A stretch of 44,765 nucleotides of DNA from an uncultured Prevotellaceae bacterium (lineage in GTDB: Bacteria; Bacteroidota; Bacteroidia; Bacteroidales; Bacteroidaceae), in contig CAMWQU010000019.1 in assembly GCA_947176535.1 (NCBI GenBank), forward strand, positions 1 through 44,765, in the 5' to 3' direction. Position 1 is the stretch's first letter. Each line of letters starts with the position of its first letter. The position numbers were made by a program, and so were the translations under genes. This document shows, one piece after another, positions 24,501 through 33,606 of this stretch. The notes beneath the pieces are model-generated. The model saw only the letters and a list, made by a program, of their open reading frames with translations, was not told the DNA's origin and searched no databases.

Positions 24501-25379
24501 ATGTGCAGACAGCGTTTCGCTCTGTTCGGAAACATTTATCAGCCCGAGAAATCGGCTCTCGCGGAAAAACTGCTCCGCACCCTGACCGCACAGGGGGCCG
24601 AGATACTTATCGACCGGCCGTTCCACGACTATCTGACGCAACGGATGCAACTCGACATTGCCCCTGCGGCACTCATTGACGGGGACTCGTTCGACGCGGA
24701 CTTCGCTCTGTCCATGGGAGGCGACGGCACTTTTCTGCAAACCGCGGCGCGTATCGGGAGAAAAGGGATTCCCATCATCGGCGTGAATACGGGGCGTATG
24801 GGCTTTCTGGCCGATGTCGGGAATGACGAGATTGAACACATCGTGCAGAACATCTGCGACGGCGACTATCGTCTGGAACCGCGCAGCGTGCTGGAAGTCC
24901 GGAGTTCCAGTCGGCTCTCGACCTATCCGTATGCCCTGAACGAAGTGGCGGTGCTGAAGCGCGACAATTCGTCGATGATAAGCATCCGGGTGGCCGTCAA
25001 TGGCGAATACCTGACGACGTATCAGGCCGACGGACTGATTGTAAACACGCCTACCGGCTCCACGGGCTATGCCCTCAGTGTGGGAGGCCCTATCATGCCC
25101 CCCGGTTCAAGGGTTATCGGTCTTGTCCCCGTGGCACCGCACAGCCTGAACGTGCGGCCCATCAGTCTGCAGGACGACGCCGAGGTGAGTCTGACCGTGG
25201 AGAGCCGCAACCACCAGTTTCTCGTGGCCATCGACGGGCGCAGCGAAACTTGCGCGGAGGATGTGTGCCTGAAAATTCACAAAGCCGATTACACTATTCA
25301 GGTGTTGAAACGGCACGACAGCAGTTTCTTCCGCACCCTCCGCGAAAAACTGATGTGGGGAAGCGACGTTAGGAACTGA
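24501..25379 (+). CDS. nadK: NAD kinase
   Basis: The 292-aa enzyme phosphorylates NAD to NADP. The GGDGTFL motif (about 73-79) that binds the diphosphate, IPIIGVNTGRMGFLADV, the NEVAVLKRDNSSMI segment, and TPTGSTGYALSVGGPI (about 180-195) are all typical. The start at 24501 is chosen because the promoter's predicted start is near 24480; the longer frame from a TTG at 24447 would begin inside the promoter. The ABC exporter gene follows 23 bases later and is probably co-transcribed. Confidence 0.96.
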   Translation: MCRQRFALFGNIYQPEKSALAEKLLRTLTAQGAEILIDRPFHDYLTQRMQLDIAPAALIDGDSFDADFALSMGGDGTFLQTAARIGRKGIPIIGVNTGRMGFLADVGNDEIEHIVQNICDGDYRLEPRSVLEVRSSSRLSTYPYALNEVAVLKRDNSSMISIRVAVNGEYLTTYQADGLIVNTPTGSTGYALSVGGPIMPPGSRVIGLVPVAPHSLNVRPISLQDDAEVSLTVESRNHQFLVAIDGRSETCAEDVCLKIHKADYTIQVLKRHDSSFFRTLREKLMWGSDVRN

Positions 25380-25402
25380 AAACGGAAAAAGGAGACAGAA
25401 GC

Positions 25403-27094
25403 GTGAAGAACAATTCCATAAAGAAAGAGCGGCTAAGATCGACCCGGAGCATCATACGATGGTTCTGGGCCGTGTCGAAGCAACTGCGTTTCCTGTCTGT
25501 GCTGAACGCCGCGATAGGGATTTTCACGGTGGGACTGGATTTCGCGTTTATCTGGGCGACAAAACTCTGCATCGACATTGCCACCGGACGCACCACCGAC
25601 TATTCGCTTCACACGGCGGCAACCATTCTGATAGTGATTATTGCCAGTCAGATAGGAGTCGGCTTTTCCCGCCGATGGATTTCCGCCCTGCTCGGTGTGC
25701 GGGCTCAGAACCGTATGCAGCAGAGGATATTCCACCGGTTGCTGACCAGCGAGTGGAACGGTAAGGAACTCAGGCACAGCGGCGACGTGCTGAACCGCCT
25801 TATACGCGACGTGAACGACGTCACCTCGCTCATCACCAACACCGTACCGGCCTCGCTCAGCGTGCTGACACGTGTTGCAGGGGCTTTCTTCTTCCTCTAC
25901 ACCATGGATGCCCAGTTGGCTCTGCTCGTTATCATCATCGTTCCCTCCTTTGCCGTCGTCAGTCGCTTCTATATCCGTCGGATGCGTATCATCACCCGTG
26001 ATGTGCGTGACACGGGGAGTGCTATACAGAGCATCCTGCAGGAGAGCATCCAGCACCGCATCATGCTGAAGACGCTGGAACGCGTCGGCACCATGATGAC
26101 ACGTCTCGAAGACACGCAGGACCACCTGCGCTGTCAGATACGCCAACGTGCCCTATTTTCCTCCTCCTCAGCCCTGCTGCTCAACGCGGGCTTCGCAACC
26201 GGCTATCTGCTGACGTTCCTTTGGGGCGTGCGCGGCATCCATCACGGGGTCATTACCTACGGCATGATGATAGCTTTTATTCAGTTGGTGGGACAGATTC
26301 AGGGGCCTTTCCGTGACATGACGAAATTTATCCCCGTCATCATCAGCGCATTCACCGCCGGCGAGCGATTGATGGAACTGGAGGAAGTGCCGGCCGAGCC
26401 GGAAGGTGAACCTATCACGTTCACCGAAGGGGCCGGTCTGCGACTGTCCAATGTCAGTTTCCGCTACGACAACCGCAGCCGCTACATTCTGCGCGACTTC
26501 TCCTACGATTTCCGCCCCGGCAGCAGCACGGCCATTCTCGGCGAGACGGGAGCCGGAAAGACAACGCTTATTCGCCTCATTCTGGCTCTGCTCCGACCTA
26601 CGGAGGGCCGCGTGGAGATGTATTCGGCCGAGGATAAGGAATCGCGCTCGGAGGAGGTCTCTCCGCAGACGCGTTGCAATCTTGTCTACGTGCCACAGGG
26701 CAATACTCTCTTTTCGGGCAGCATACGCGACAATCTGCTTCTGGGCAATCCCGAGGCCACGGAGGCACAAATGGAGGAAGCCCTCAAGGTGGCCTGCGCC
26801 GATTTTGTGTTCACTCTTCCCAACGGGCTCGACAGCCTTATCGGTGAGGACAGCACCGGACTTAGTCAGGGACAGGCACAGCGCATTTCCATCGCCCGCG
26901 GTCTGCTGAGAAACGGCAATATCCTGCTCCTCGACGAGGCGACTTCCGCACTTGACGCGGACACGGAGGCCCGTCTGTTGCAGAACCTGACACGGTGGAT
27001 GCGCCCGCAGCAGACGCTTCTTTTCGTCACCCACCGCCACGCCGTCATAGAACATTGCTCACAGGTACTTCGCATCGAGAAGGTGAAGAAATAA
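25403..27094 (+). CDS. ABC exporter, fused membrane and ATPase domains
   Basis: The 563-aa half-transporter has an N-terminal six-helix exporter domain (about 25-320) followed by a nucleotide-binding domain (about 345-560). That domain has Walker A GETGAGKTT, Q-loop YVPQGNTLFSGSIRDN, signature LSQGQAQRISIARGLL, Walker B ILLLDEATSALD and switch VTHRH. The signature has Gln in place of the first Gly of LSGGQ, a tolerated variation. It works as a homo- or heterodimer in the inner membrane to export a lipid, peptide or drug; the substrate is not readable. It starts with GTG, with GGAG 8 bases upstream. It lies 23 bases after nadK. Confidence 0.93.
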   Translation: MKNNSIKKERLRSTRSIIRWFWAVSKQLRFLSVLNAAIGIFTVGLDFAFIWATKLCIDIATGRTTDYSLHTAATILIVIIASQIGVGFSRRWISALLGVRAQNRMQQRIFHRLLTSEWNGKELRHSGDVLNRLIRDVNDVTSLITNTVPASLSVLTRVAGAFFFLYTMDAQLALLVIIIVPSFAVVSRFYIRRMRIITRDVRDTGSAIQSILQESIQHRIMLKTLERVGTMMTRLEDTQDHLRCQIRQRALFSSSSALLLNAGFATGYLLTFLWGVRGIHHGVITYGMMIAFIQLVGQIQGPFRDMTKFIPVIISAFTAGERLMELEEVPAEPEGEPITFTEGAGLRLSNVSFRYDNRSRYILRDFSYDFRPGSSTAILGETGAGKTTLIRLILALLRPTEGRVEMYSAEDKESRSEEVSPQTRCNLVYVPQGNTLFSGSIRDNLLLGNPEATEAQMEEALKVACADFVFTLPNGLDSLIGEDSTGLSQGQAQRISIARGLLRNGNILLLDEATSALDADTEARLLQNLTRWMRPQQTLLFVTHRHAVIEHCSQVLRIEKVKK

Positions 27095-27199
27095 AGTTGT
27101 CCGACCGAGGCACACATACCGAACCGTTTTCAACCGTTTTTTCAAGCTATCGCTGCCGGATTTTCCGCCGACTAAAAATAGTCCCCCGGTCTCCCCGCC

Positions 27200-27303
27200 T
27201 CAGTCCCGCTATGGACGGGCCTCTGTCCATACTATTGTCGAGGCTTGGTTCCGCTATGGACGGAGTGGCGTCCTGCTCGCGTATGCGCACGCACGTGCAC
27301 GCG
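27200..27303 (+). repeat. GC-rich palindromic intergenic repeat, copy B
   Basis: This matches the reverse complement of 3301-3412 along about 100 bases. Shared parts are CGCTATGGACGGGCC, GTCCATA.TATTGTC, CCGCTATGGACG and the alternating run GTATGCGCACGCAC. It occupies the space between the ABC exporter and asnA. No gene is seen in 27095-27457; the remainder is AT-rich leader and promoter. Confidence 0.65.
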
Positions 27304-27392
27304 ATTCCTTATTTATATACGGCACAAAGGGAAAAGCCCAATGTTTGGTCTATCTGCATGGCCGACGAATTGACAAAAAGATTTTATTTCCA

Positions 27393-27423
27393 TTGGATTT
27401 GTGGCAAATATTACGTATTTTTG
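27393..27423 (+). promoter_or_regulatory. asnA promoter
   Basis: TTG at 27393-27395, a 20-base spacer and TATTTTTG at 27416-27423 lie 34 bases before the ATG at 27458. Confidence 0.65.
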
Positions 27424-27457
27424 CACATTATTAAGACAAAATGAAACCTTATGCCTT

Positions 27458-28495
27458 ATGAGCAGTCTCCTGATACCCGATAATTATACAGCTTTACTGG
27501 ATTTGAAACAAACCGAATTGGGCATTAAGAAAATCAAGGATTTCTTTCTCGACGGCCTGTCCACGGAACTGCGGTTGCGGCGCGTCACCGCTCCCCTGTT
27601 CGTGTTGCGCGGTCTGGGACTGAACGACGACCTCAACGGTGTGGAACGCCCTGTATCGTTCCCCATCAAGTGCATGGACGAGAAAGTGGCCGAGGTGGTG
27701 CATTCGCTGGCCAAATGGAAGCGCGTGACACTGGCCGAATATGACGTAAATTCGGGATTCGGCATCGTCACCGACATGAATGCCATACGGGCGGACGAGA
27801 CACTCGACAACCTGCATTCACTCTACGTGGATCAGTGGGACTGGGAGCGCGTAATGACGGCCGGGGAACGCAACCTAACCTTTCTCCGGAAAATCGTGAA
27901 TAAGATATATTCGACTATACTGCGCACGGAGTTCTACATCTGCGAGACGTATCCGCAACTTCATCCGTATTTGCCTGAGGAAGTCTATTTTATCCACAGC
28001 GAGGAGTTGCGCCGGATGTACCCTCATCTTACCCCAAAGGAGCGCGAGGACGCTATTTGCCACGAGCATGGTGCCGTGTTCATTATCGGCATCGGGGGAA
28101 AGTTGGGCGACGGGCAGGAACATGATTTGCGCGCCCCCGACTATGACGATTGGAGTACGGAAAACGAAGAGGGCTTCCAAGGCTTGAACGGCGATTTGCT
28201 CATCTGGTACCCCATACTGGGCCGTTCCATCGAACTGTCCTCAATGGGCATCCGTGTGGATAAGGAAACGCTGCTCCGCCAACTGGCGTTGCAAGGCAAG
28301 GAAGACCGGTGCAATCTCTACTTTCACAGCCGCCTGTTGGAGGGCCGGCTACCGCTGTCCATCGGAGGTGGAATCGGACAAAGCCGCCTGTGCATGGTGC
28401 TCCTCCACAAGGCGCATATCGGCGAGACACAGTCCAGCATTTGGCCCGATGATATGCGCCGGGAATGTCTCCAGGCCGGTATGCCGCTCATCTGA
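27458..28495 (+). CDS. asnA: Aspartate-ammonia ligase (asparagine synthetase A)
   Basis: The 345-aa enzyme makes asparagine from aspartate, ammonia and ATP, and is related to class II aminoacyl-tRNA synthetases. SSLLIPDNYTALLDLKQTELGIKKIKDFF at the N terminus, LRLRRVTAPLFV (about 41-52), VEHPVSF-like VERPVSFPIK, KWKRVTLAEY, GLYTDMNAIR-like GIVTDMNAIRADE, VYFIHSEELRRMYP and SIGGGIGQSRLCMVLL are family landmarks. The ATG at 27458 fits the family start; the frame is open further upstream but that part lies across the promoter. A bidirectional terminator separates it from the convergent methyltransferase gene. Confidence 0.96.
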   Translation: MSSLLIPDNYTALLDLKQTELGIKKIKDFFLDGLSTELRLRRVTAPLFVLRGLGLNDDLNGVERPVSFPIKCMDEKVAEVVHSLAKWKRVTLAEYDVNSGFGIVTDMNAIRADETLDNLHSLYVDQWDWERVMTAGERNLTFLRKIVNKIYSTILRTEFYICETYPQLHPYLPEEVYFIHSEELRRMYPHLTPKEREDAICHEHGAVFIIGIGGKLGDGQEHDLRAPDYDDWSTENEEGFQGLNGDLLIWYPILGRSIELSSMGIRVDKETLLRQLALQGKEDRCNLYFHSRLLEGRLPLSIGGGIGQSRLCMVLLHKAHIGETQSSIWPDDMRRECLQAGMPLI

Positions 28496-28515
28496 ACCGA
28501 ACGGTATTTACAAAA

Positions 28516-28548
28516 AAGTGCTCTCAGCAGGTTGCCGAGAGCACTTTT
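28516..28548. terminator. Bidirectional terminator between asnA and the RNA methyltransferase gene
   Basis: A perfect 10-bp stem (AAGTGCTCTC at 28516-28525 with GAGAGCACTT at 28537-28546) has a T-run on the right and an A-run on the left, so it can serve both convergent genes. Confidence 0.88.
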
Positions 28549-28571
28549 CATTTGCAACAATAAACAAGAGG

Positions 28572-29360
28572 TTACGCGATTCCCTCCCGCTGACGGACAG
28601 CCTCGAACATCAGGATGGCAGCGGAAACACTGACATTGAGCGAGTCGAGCCGACCGAGCATGGGGATGCGGATATGAGCATCTGCCGCCTGTCGCCATTG
28701 CTCCGTCAAACCGGTACTTTCCGTTCCCATAACGATGGCCGTAGGGCCGGTCATGGGGGTATTGTAATACAGATGACTGTCCTGAAGTTGGGCAGTCAGT
28801 ATCTGTATATTGTTCTGTTTCAGAAAAGCAATGCACTCATCCGACGTACACGCAGCCGTAGGTACTGTAAAGACAGCACCCAACGACGAGCGAATGAGGT
28901 TCGGGTTATACAGGTCGGTAAGCGGGTCGCAGACAATGACGGCGCTGACTCCCGCAGCATCGGCCGAACGCAGCACGGCACCCAAGTTTCCGGGCTTCTC
29001 CACGCTTTCCAGAACGACAATAAGCGGACGGGCGGGTAACGAAAGTTCCTCCAAGGTCTGCTTCTTCTGCCGAACTTCGGCTATCACGCCTTCCGTCGTG
29101 CCACGATAGGCCAGTTTGCGATACACCTCTTCCGTAACCTCAAACACGCGGCAACCATCGGGCACTTCCACATTCTCGCCACTCAACGAGGGACAGAGAA
29201 ACAGGGTATCCACCTCAAAACCGGCTTCCACGCAGTGGGCTAGTTCGCGGCGGCCTTCCACCACAAACAGTCCTCTCCGTCTGCGCTCTGCCGACTTCTG
29301 CTGTAGCTCCTCTAACAGCCTTATCTTTGGATTCTTAGTGCTTGTTATCAGGTTTTCCAT
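28572..29360 (-). CDS. TrmH/SpoU-family RNA 2'-O-methyltransferase
   Basis: The 262-aa protein has an N-terminal substrate-binding domain (about 1-95; RRRRGLFVVEGRRELAHC is typical) and a C-terminal SPOUT knot domain. The knot contains ESVEKPGNLGAVLRSADAAG (motif 1), IVMGTESTGLTEQW (motif 2) and IPMLGRLDSLNVSVSAAILMFEA (motif 3). The family methylates ribose 2'-OH in 23S rRNA or tRNA using S-adenosylmethionine. The target (for example the RlmB type) cannot be decided. It lies 39 bases after the GH97 gene on the same strand, so read-through from that transcript is possible. Confidence 0.93.
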   Translation of the reverse strand: MENLITSTKNPKIRLLEELQQKSAERRRRGLFVVEGRRELAHCVEAGFEVDTLFLCPSLSGENVEVPDGCRVFEVTEEVYRKLAYRGTTEGVIAEVRQKKQTLEELSLPARPLIVVLESVEKPGNLGAVLRSADAAGVSAVIVCDPLTDLYNPNLIRSSLGAVFTVPTAACTSDECIAFLKQNNIQILTAQLQDSHLYYNTPMTGPTAIVMGTESTGLTEQWRQAADAHIRIPMLGRLDSLNVSVSAAILMFEAVRQREGIA

Positions 29361-29399
29361 GCGTTCGCGGTTGTCCGATAAAGAAGATTCTGCCGGTAA

Positions 29400-31415
29400 T
29401 CAATAAAGCACAACGGCACATTCTCCGGGAATCGTAGTCTTCAGTGTTCCTTTCTTGTCTAAAGTGACGGGGCGCGCCGAGGGGAATTTACCGTCTATGT
29501 CGTCGCTCAGCCACATGACTTGCTTGCCTGCGAGCATCGGCAGACGAACATCTACGTTCAGCGTCTCCTTCTGTCCGTTCAAGGCGCAGACATACCAACG
29601 GTCGTCGTGACGGCGGGCAAGGACGATATACTTTCCGGGATAGCCGTCGATGAAACGCGTCTCATCCCAGGTGGTGGGAACCTGACGCATGAAGTCGATT
29701 TCGAACTTCGGCGTTACGGCAGGGTCGAGGTTCAACGGAGTCAGAGCAAAGTTCTGCACGGCACTCTGGAAAGCGATAGCGGTTCCCAATTCAAAAACAT
29801 CGCCCACGCGGCGCGTCGTGCCGCCGTTGTTTCCACGGTTGAGACGCCGTTGCAGGATGGTTCCGCCAAACTCCATGGCACCCACAGCGTTGCGGCAGAA
29901 CGGATGCAACGTGGCATTGAAAGCCTCCATGTCGTCGAAGTGCTGACTGAACACAAGGTTTTCCGAAGCCAATACAGCTTCCGAACCTACATAATTGGGA
30001 TACATGCGTTCCCAGCCTCGGGGCAACGTGCAGCCGTGGAAGATGACCTGAATATCGTAATCGTTAGCATCGGAAAGTATCTGCTCATAGAGTTTTATGG
30101 TCTCCTGCTTATCTCCGGCAAAGAAGTCCACCTTGATACCTTTGACTCCGTGCTTGTGCAGCCACTGCATTTCCTTTTTCCGCACAACGGGACTGTGCAT
30201 ACGTTGCTTGGCACACTGGGGGGCATCGTTCCAACCGCCGTTGGAGTTGTACCACACAAAAGGATGAATACCTTTGTGCTTGCTGTATGCAAAAAGCTGC
30301 TCCATACGTTCGCGACCGATGTTCGTCTCCCATCCACCGTCAATCAGGCAATATTCCCAGCCCAAATCGGCAGCCAAATCAATAAACGCCACTTGGTCGT
30401 CGTAAACGATACTCGGATCTTGCCATATAATCCATGACCACGTGCTTCTGCCGCCCTTATAGTGGAAAGCGGGTTCGTAGAGCTGCTCCACGACATCCCA
30501 TGTAACAGTCGTTTCCACGATGGGAGCGAGTGTCTCACCCAATGTGATGGTGCGCCAAGGCGTGTTGCCCGGCAAACCGAACTGAGCACCCACGGAACCG
30601 AATCCGTTGTTTTCACCCTCCATCGGGAAAGCAATCCGGTAAAGTCCGTCGGCAGTGGCTTCACCCAGATGCGAACCACAATACTGGCCGTCCACTCCGG
30701 TCTCGGAAATAAGTACCCAACCCTCCGGGGATGCTTTCGCGCCACCGACATGGAAAAGACAGGGGAACGTATATCCCTGACGATACTTTGACGGCGTTCC
30801 CATGGGTTCATCGGGCGTATATTCCTCCTCGTAGGAAGGTTTTGTGCGCTTCCAACCAATCATAGGGTCGCTCTGCGGGCTGAGGAACGTTGTCGTTCCC
30901 TGAGGCAGACGGAAACCGCTGGCCTCGTCCGTTACGACAATGGCAGCCGTCTCTCCCTGCTGAGGGATATTGTAGCGATAGGCGATATTATGATTCCCAA
31001 CGCGGAACTCCACCGTGATTTCTTTCCCCTGAGGGGTGCGAAGCGTAAAGCACTGCTGCTGATAGTCCGCCACAATATGGCTCTGCTTTGACTGCCAGAG
31101 CGTGTAGTCCTCATGAATGGAGCCGCTTTCCGTCCGGACAAGGGCCAGATGCCGCGTGAAATCGGCCACATTGGTGTAAAGCCCCAGTGGCGAATCTTCG
31201 AGCATGCGGACAGAAACCGTATCTTTTTTTACGACCTTGCGCAAGCCTGCCGAATAGGATAGTTTACCGTCTTCCATGCGCACATCTACGTAAGTCATCC
31301 CATCAGGCGAGAGAACACGTGTTGTCTGTGCCGACAGAGGCGAGGAAGCGGCAATCCATAAAGAACAGATACCGAATGATAATTTACGAAACGAGAATAA
31401 GTTCATTGCTTTCAT
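29400..31415 (-). CDS. Glycoside hydrolase family 97, retaining type (probable alpha-galactosidase)
   Basis: The 671-aa product has a signal peptide (about 1-29, ending LSAQ). The N-terminal beta-super-sandwich (about 30-300), a TIM-barrel (about 320-570) and a C-terminal beta domain follow the GH97 plan. In the barrel, GVKGIKVDFFAGDKQ places D430 where the retaining GH97 enzymes have their nucleophile, and YVGSEAV (E479) is a plausible acid/base. The SusB-type inverting alpha-glucosidases use Glu residues instead. An alpha-galactosidase-like activity is therefore more likely than SusB activity, but this is inference from one motif. It lies 51 bases after the PL11 start-side stop on the same strand, suggesting co-transcription in plant-cell-wall use. 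Confidence 0.88.
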   Translation of the reverse strand: MKAMNLFSFRKLSFGICSLWIAASSPLSAQTTRVLSPDGMTYVDVRMEDGKLSYSAGLRKVVKKDTVSVRMLEDSPLGLYTNVADFTRHLALVRTESGSIHEDYTLWQSKQSHIVADYQQQCFTLRTPQGKEITVEFRVGNHNIAYRYNIPQQGETAAIVVTDEASGFRLPQGTTTFLSPQSDPMIGWKRTKPSYEEEYTPDEPMGTPSKYRQGYTFPCLFHVGGAKASPEGWVLISETGVDGQYCGSHLGEATADGLYRIAFPMEGENNGFGSVGAQFGLPGNTPWRTITLGETLAPIVETTVTWDVVEQLYEPAFHYKGGRSTWSWIIWQDPSIVYDDQVAFIDLAADLGWEYCLIDGGWETNIGRERMEQLFAYSKHKGIHPFVWYNSNGGWNDAPQCAKQRMHSPVVRKKEMQWLHKHGVKGIKVDFFAGDKQETIKLYEQILSDANDYDIQVIFHGCTLPRGWERMYPNYVGSEAVLASENLVFSQHFDDMEAFNATLHPFCRNAVGAMEFGGTILQRRLNRGNNGGTTRRVGDVFELGTAIAFQSAVQNFALTPLNLDPAVTPKFEIDFMRQVPTTWDETRFIDGYPGKYIVLARRHDDRWYVCALNGQKETLNVDVRLPMLAGKQVMWLSDDIDGKFPSARPVTLDKKGTLKTTIPGECAVVLY

Positions 31416-31466
31416 TAGTCTATGAAGATGTTAAATGTTGCGATTTATAAGTTGTATTAGGTTTAG

Positions 31467-33410
31467 TTAGAACTGCCATCCGCGAAATAGTCGTCCGCTC
31501 CCCAACAGCTCTGCACCAAAGTAGAAACCGACCTGTGTCGGCTGATTATAGGCCACGTTCTGTGTCGTCACACTATGGCGATAGACGGGGTCCTGCAGGA
31601 ACGTATGGAAACGATAAGGCGTGGGCATCGGCGAAATATAAAGCCGCAGGTGCTTGTTGTCGCGTGTACGAACCAACACCTCCTCGCGCCAGTCTCCCAC
31701 GATATCTGCTGCCAAACAAGGATTGCTCTTCGTGCCGTTATTGAACTGACAGTCGTACATCTGCATCAGCGTGCGGCAGGCATGCTCCCGAGGAATATAC
31801 TTCGAAACGGTCTCGTGGTCGAGCATTTCACGGGTGAGGTCTCCATCCCACCATACGGCCATGTTCACGGGAATACGTGCCAGACTGTCCACCAACTCCC
31901 CTTTATAATTACGAATACCTCCCGAGCGACTGCTCCACATCTCCACACCGGGACTGGCGGCATCCACATCGGCGGCCATGCAGCGACCGACATCGGAGCG
32001 GTCGGGCAACTGGAAGATGATTTTTCCGGTGGCCGCATCGCGCAGTTCGCTACCGTCGCGTTTGTTCTCATGACAGTCCCACACCTGCAAACGGTCGTCG
32101 AGTGGAATAAAACTGGTCACGTGCAACGCATCGCCGTGGCCCATTCCCGTAGAATAGAGTCCGGTGCCGTCGTCGTCGATAGCCATTGAGCCATACGTAA
32201 TTTCGTCCTTCCCGTCGCCGTCCACATCGGCCACGCGCAGGTTGTGATTACCCTGTCCGGCATAGATACGGTCTTCGTTGTTGGAATCAAATACCCACCG
32301 CTGACGAAGTTCCCGGCCATCGAAATCCCATGCCGCCAAAAACGTGCGGGCATAGTAGCCGCGACACATCACCACCGACGGATGAATGCCGTCGAGATAC
32401 GCCACACAAGCCAGAAAGCGGTCACTGCGGTTGGCATAGTTGTCACCCCATCCGCGCAGGTCGCCCCGTTCGGGCACGTAGTCCACCGTGTGGATGGCCT
32501 TTCCCGTCAGTCCGTCAAATACGGTCAGGTACTCCGGCCCACGGTTCAGGAATCCCCCTCTTTTGCCTTTTCCGTCCTTGCGGAAGAGTTCGCCGCGAAC
32601 GCTTACAGCATGATAATCCTCGTCACCTTTTTCCTCCATGCCGACGCGATGATCGGCCAGAGGGTCACCGATGACTGTTCCCACGCCGTCCTTGGTTCCG
32701 TCGCCCGTCTTGCACACCAGTTCCGCCCGTCCGTCACCGTCAAGGTCGTAAACCATAAACTGCGTATAGTGCGCCCCGCTACGGATGTTCCTCCCGAGGT
32801 CGATTCTCCACAAGTGCTTTCCATTCAGTTTGTAGGCATCGAGAAACGTATTGTTGGTAAGTCCCGACTGCGAGTTATCTCTGGAGTTCGAGGGGTCCCA
32901 CTTCAGGATAATCTCCAGTTGTCCGTCACCGTCAAGGTCGGCCACGGAGGCATCGTTGGCGTTATATTCCACATCGCGGCCCTCTACATCCTTGTAACCC
33001 GTCGGGTGCTGCAGGGGGATGTCGATGTACCCCGTGGGAGCGTTGGCGGGCAACACCCACAGGTTCCGGTTCTTCGTCTTTTTCTCGTTTCCGGTTCTCA
33101 CCTCATACTTCGCCTTTTTTCGCGAGGGATTATAATCCATGAAGTAAGTGCCCTGCCGGTTACCGACATGCGCTATTCGCTTTCCGTTGCGGTAAACATC
33201 AAACTCCGTTTCCGGAGCATCCTGACGCAGATAGCGCCACGATACCAACACGCTGTCGGCAGAGGTGCGCACGGCCACCACGCCACGATCCAACTGTTCC
33301 ATCTGCATACGGTCGAGCTCGTAACGGGCCTGTGCCCCGACCGACGAGGGCATAACGGCCGCTGTAAACAATGAGAAGAGAGTCCATGCTCTCCGGGTTA
33401 AGTTTTTCAT
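31467..33410 (-). CDS. Rhamnogalacturonan lyase, PL11 family
   Basis: The 647-aa product has a signal peptide (about 1-26). An N-terminal Ig-like region is followed by an eight-bladed propeller rich in calcium-binding loops (DLDGDG repeated in VADLDGDGQLEI, YDLDGDGRAEL and VADVDGDGKDEI). The C-terminal part reads AADIVGDWREEVLVRT and YRFHTFLQDPVYRHSV. These are hallmarks of YesW/YesX-type rhamnogalacturonan endolyases, which cut the rhamnose-galacturonic acid backbone of pectin RG-I by beta-elimination. The ATG at 33410 is chosen because the promoter predicts a start near 33427; the GTG at 33431 lies inside the -7 box. It is transcribed before GH97. No SusC/SusD pair is in the window, so this is not a complete utilisation locus. 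Confidence 0.92.
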   Translation of the reverse strand: MKNLTRRAWTLFSLFTAAVMPSSVGAQARYELDRMQMEQLDRGVVAVRTSADSVLVSWRYLRQDAPETEFDVYRNGKRIAHVGNRQGTYFMDYNPSRKKAKYEVRTGNEKKTKNRNLWVLPANAPTGYIDIPLQHPTGYKDVEGRDVEYNANDASVADLDGDGQLEIILKWDPSNSRDNSQSGLTNNTFLDAYKLNGKHLWRIDLGRNIRSGAHYTQFMVYDLDGDGRAELVCKTGDGTKDGVGTVIGDPLADHRVGMEEKGDEDYHAVSVRGELFRKDGKGKRGGFLNRGPEYLTVFDGLTGKAIHTVDYVPERGDLRGWGDNYANRSDRFLACVAYLDGIHPSVVMCRGYYARTFLAAWDFDGRELRQRWVFDSNNEDRIYAGQGNHNLRVADVDGDGKDEITYGSMAIDDDGTGLYSTGMGHGDALHVTSFIPLDDRLQVWDCHENKRDGSELRDAATGKIIFQLPDRSDVGRCMAADVDAASPGVEMWSSRSGGIRNYKGELVDSLARIPVNMAVWWDGDLTREMLDHETVSKYIPREHACRTLMQMYDCQFNNGTKSNPCLAADIVGDWREEVLVRTRDNKHLRLYISPMPTPYRFHTFLQDPVYRHSVTTQNVAYNQPTQVGFYFGAELLGSGRLFRGWQF

Positions 33411-33430
33411 AAATTCTGAATTTACACGCA

Positions 33431-33461
33431 CAAAGATAATACAATTTTAAGACGAATGCAA
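33431..33461 (-). promoter_or_regulatory. Promoter for the PL11-GH97 genes
   Basis: On the minus strand, TTG (33461-33459), a 20-base spacer and TATCTTTG (33438-33431) match the Bacteroidetes pattern fully, giving a leader of about 17 nt. Confidence 0.75.
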
Positions 33462-33547
33462 ATCCTCCTTACTTCTTTTATATGGGAATACAACATCTGA
33501 AGTCCTATTTACTGCCGCTCACGACGGGGTATTCCGGATTTATTGCT

Positions 33548-33555
33548 TACCTTTG
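33548..33555 (+). promoter_or_regulatory. Probable -7 box for the TonB receptor gene
   Basis: TACCTTTG lies 51 bases before the ATG at 33607. No good -33 TTG is seen. No cobalamin-riboswitch box is visible in the 196-base gap. Confidence 0.5.
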
Positions 33556-33606
33556 CACCGGCAGAAAGAAATCTGCCGACAGTACAAACTTTTAATTCTA
33601 ATTTTT

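Noticed and set aside
32244..33374. 376-codon open frame on the plus strand
   Set aside because: It is antisense to the PL11 gene, whose signal peptide, domains and promoter are convincing.
33432..33606. Cobalamin riboswitch upstream of the BtuB-like receptor
   Set aside because: No B12-box-like sequence was found and the gap is too short for the full element.
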